Shown here one piece after another: positions 62,568 to 64,000 of a DNA stretch of 64,000 bases. The stretch lies in assembly GCF_010119545.1 (NCBI RefSeq), contig NZ_JAAEAA010000015.1, forward strand, positions 1 through 64,000, in the 5' to 3' direction. The stretch's first letter is position 1, and each line of letters opens with the position of its first letter. Source of the DNA: Pontibacter fetidus. GTDB taxonomy: Bacteria > Bacteroidota > Bacteroidia > Cytophagales > Hymenobacteraceae. A program made the position numbers and the translations under genes. The notes beneath the pieces were generated by a model, which was given only the letters and a program-made list of their open reading frames with translations, made no database searches and was not told the origin of the DNA.

Positions 62568-64000
62568 TTATTCTACGCTCAGGTTGTATAGCATACGCGT
62601 CTGGATGCCCTGTAGGTGTTCTACTTTTTTGTACATGTTATACAGCGGGTATAGTTCGCCCAGTTCGGCTTTTACGTACTGCGCTTTTACCTGCGAGCCG
62701 GCATCTCCTACCAGTTCCTCCAGGAAAGATTTGCGGGCCGGAAGCTCCGTTAACCGATAGTCGTTTTTGATGTTGGCTTTGGCCGCTGCTACTTCAATGG
62801 CTGTCTCCAGTCCCCCGAACATATCAACCAGGTTACGCTGCTTGGCCTCGGCGCCAGACCATACACGGCCCGATGCGTATTCCTTCAGTTTATCCTGCGT
62901 CATGCCGCGGCCCTCGGCTGCTTTTTTAGTAAACACATCGTAGATCTGGTTTATCTGGCGCTGCACTACTTCCTGCTCAAAAGCGGTCATCGGGCGTGTA
63001 AGCGTTGGCACATCTGAGTATTTGCCGGTCTTCACGTTATCTATAGTTATACCCAGCTTGTTGTTCATAAAGCCCTGTATGTTAGGGATGATACCAAACA
63101 CGCCAATGCTGCCGGTAATGGTGTTAGGATGCGCTACAATGGTGTCGCAGCCCATGGCCAGGTAATAACCACCCGAAGCCGCCACATCAGACATAGAGGC
63201 AATAACCGGCTTTACTTTACGGGTCAGTTGTATTTCGCGCCACATTACATCCGAAGCCAAAGCGCTGCCACCCGGCGAACTGATACGCAACACTACTGCT
63301 TTTACTTTATCATCGAGACGGGCTTTGCGAATGGCCTCAGCATAACGCTCGCTGCCAATCTCATCGTCGTCGCCTTTGCCATCCACTATATCGCCTTCGG
63401 CATAAATTACGGCAATGCGGTTTTTAGAAGAGTTCTTCTCTTTCTTGCCTTCCGCTTTTTTATACTTGCTAAAGCTTATCAGTTCCAGTTTGCCATCTTC
63501 CTTTATACCCGCTTTTTTCTTCAGGTAAGTGATCGCTTCGTCATAATACCCTACGTCTGTTATCAGGCCATACTTCTTGGCATCGGCGGCATCGCGCACC
63601 AGCAGGTTATCCGAAATGTTCTTTAGTTCTTCGTAAGTCTTGTTGCGGGCTTTGGCTATGTTGCGCAGCTGAAAATCGTTGATCGAGTTCAGGAACGACT
63701 GCATCTGTAAACGGGCAGGGTCGCTCATTTTATCGAGGAAGAAAGGCTCTACAGCGCTTTTAAATTCACCAACTTTAAAAATCTGGGGTTTTATGTCCAG
63801 TTTATCCAGAGTGCCTTTAAAGAAATATACCTCGGAGCTCATGCCGTTAAATTCCATGGTACCTAATGGGTTCACATAAATCTTATCAGCTACGGATGAC
63901 AGGTAATACGCTTTTTCGTTTGCCATATCGGTATAAGACACCACAAACTTGCCCGACTTCTTAAAGTCGATCAGTTCGTTCCGGATCTCTTCCAGTTTGG
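62568..64000 (-). CDS. sppA: Signal peptide peptidase SppA (67K type, N-terminus beyond the window)
   Basis: The frame stays open to the window end (upstream residues read ...NELIDFKKSGKFVVSYTD), so the N-terminus is missing. SppA is a membrane serine peptidase that cleaves released signal peptides. The catalytic Lys is in MANEKAYYLSS and the Ser in SMSDVAASGGYYLAMG; the ISSPGGSALASD segment is typical. About 478 residues are seen, consistent with the larger SppA form with tandem domains. A hairpin follows its stop. Confidence 0.93.
   Translation of the reverse strand, partial: KLEEIRNELIDFKKSGKFVVSYTDMANEKAYYLSSVADKIYVNPLGTMEFNGMSSEVYFFKGTLDKLDIKPQIFKVGEFKSAVEPFFLDKMSDPARLQMQSFLNSINDFQLRNIAKARNKTYEELKNISDNLLVRDAADAKKYGLITDVGYYDEAITYLKKKAGIKEDGKLELISFSKYKKAEGKKEKNSSKNRIAVIYAEGDIVDGKGDDDEIGSERYAEAIRKARLDDKVKAVVLRISSPGGSALASDVMWREIQLTRKVKPVIASMSDVAASGGYYLAMGCDTIVAHPNTITGSIGVFGIIPNIQGFMNNKLGITIDNVKTGKYSDVPTLTRPMTAFEQEVVQRQINQIYDVFTKKAAEGRGMTQDKLKEYASGRVWSGAEAKQRNLVDMFGGLETAIEVAAAKANIKNDYRLTELPARKSFLEELVGDAGSQVKAQYVKAELGELYPLYNMYKKVEHLQGIQTRMLYNLSVE

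Noticed and set aside
1-64000. tRNA, rRNA or CRISPR array
   Set aside because: No cloverleaf-like sequence with a CCA-type end or conserved TPsiC loop stood out, no rRNA motif was seen, and the repeats are dispersed and unevenly spaced, unlike a CRISPR array.

Overview
The window looks like chromosomal DNA of an aerobic Bacteroidota of the order Cytophagales, most likely Hymenobacteraceae (Pontibacter-like). This rests on family content: two TonB receptor/DUF4249 lipoprotein pairs, a TPR histidine kinase, large TolB-amidohydrolase proteins, -7 boxes of the TAnnTTTG type, and weak Shine-Dalgarno signals. The genus is an inference. No rRNA, tRNA, CRISPR array, prophage or intact insertion sequence was seen.

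Layout. 1-735: the tail of an unidentified reading frame, then repeats. 736-10306 holds mostly housekeeping genes: a VWA membrane protein, fabG, an M23 peptidase, thiL, rlmD, pepE and three small unknowns. 10727-18265: an MBL-fold enzyme with a C-terminal membrane anchor, a 59-residue stress-type protein, a PAS kinase, DUF4249/TonB pair 1 and a class-III aminotransferase. 18266-23488: a repeat block and two tandem amidohydrolases. 23688-28115: a Bam/Tam-type barrel and a sulfur module (YeiH-type exporter, ArsR regulator, rhodanese lipoprotein, persulfide-dioxygenase-like MBL/rhodanese fusion). 28629-34193: a small unknown gene and sbcD-sbcC. 34194-34809: a repeat island. 34810-46814: a lipoprotein, a TolB-amidohydrolase, a TPR kinase, two lipoproteins sharing a Cys/His module, a two-domain Usp, a conserved unknown, an HNH protein and an MFS carrier. 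46871-57481: thioredoxin, an NtrB/NtrC-like pair, a divergent HlyD/MacB-like export operon with a toast-rack protein, then an M61 peptidase. 57695-60813: TonB/DUF4249 pair 2. The end holds a repeat block, purine nucleoside phosphorylase and sppA running off the edge.

The best functional unit is the two-component system at 47185-49930 with the export operon at 50216-55516. The gap between them carries a sigma-54-type promoter (50167-50182) and two similar 16-bp dyads 22 bp apart at the usual enhancer distance, so the wiring can be read from the sequence.

The most unusual signals are not genes. First, the hexamer CTATAG, normally rare in bacteria, is scattered through genes and spacers alike. 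Second, a 35-bp hairpin occurs six times with three different stems, each with its complementary partner. Third, a roughly 350-400 bp composite intergenic repeat occurs three times; it has a 20-bp palindrome (16 bp in one copy) and a structured core of about 125 bp. These may be a REP-like mobile DNA or structured RNA system, but no enzyme for them lies in this window.
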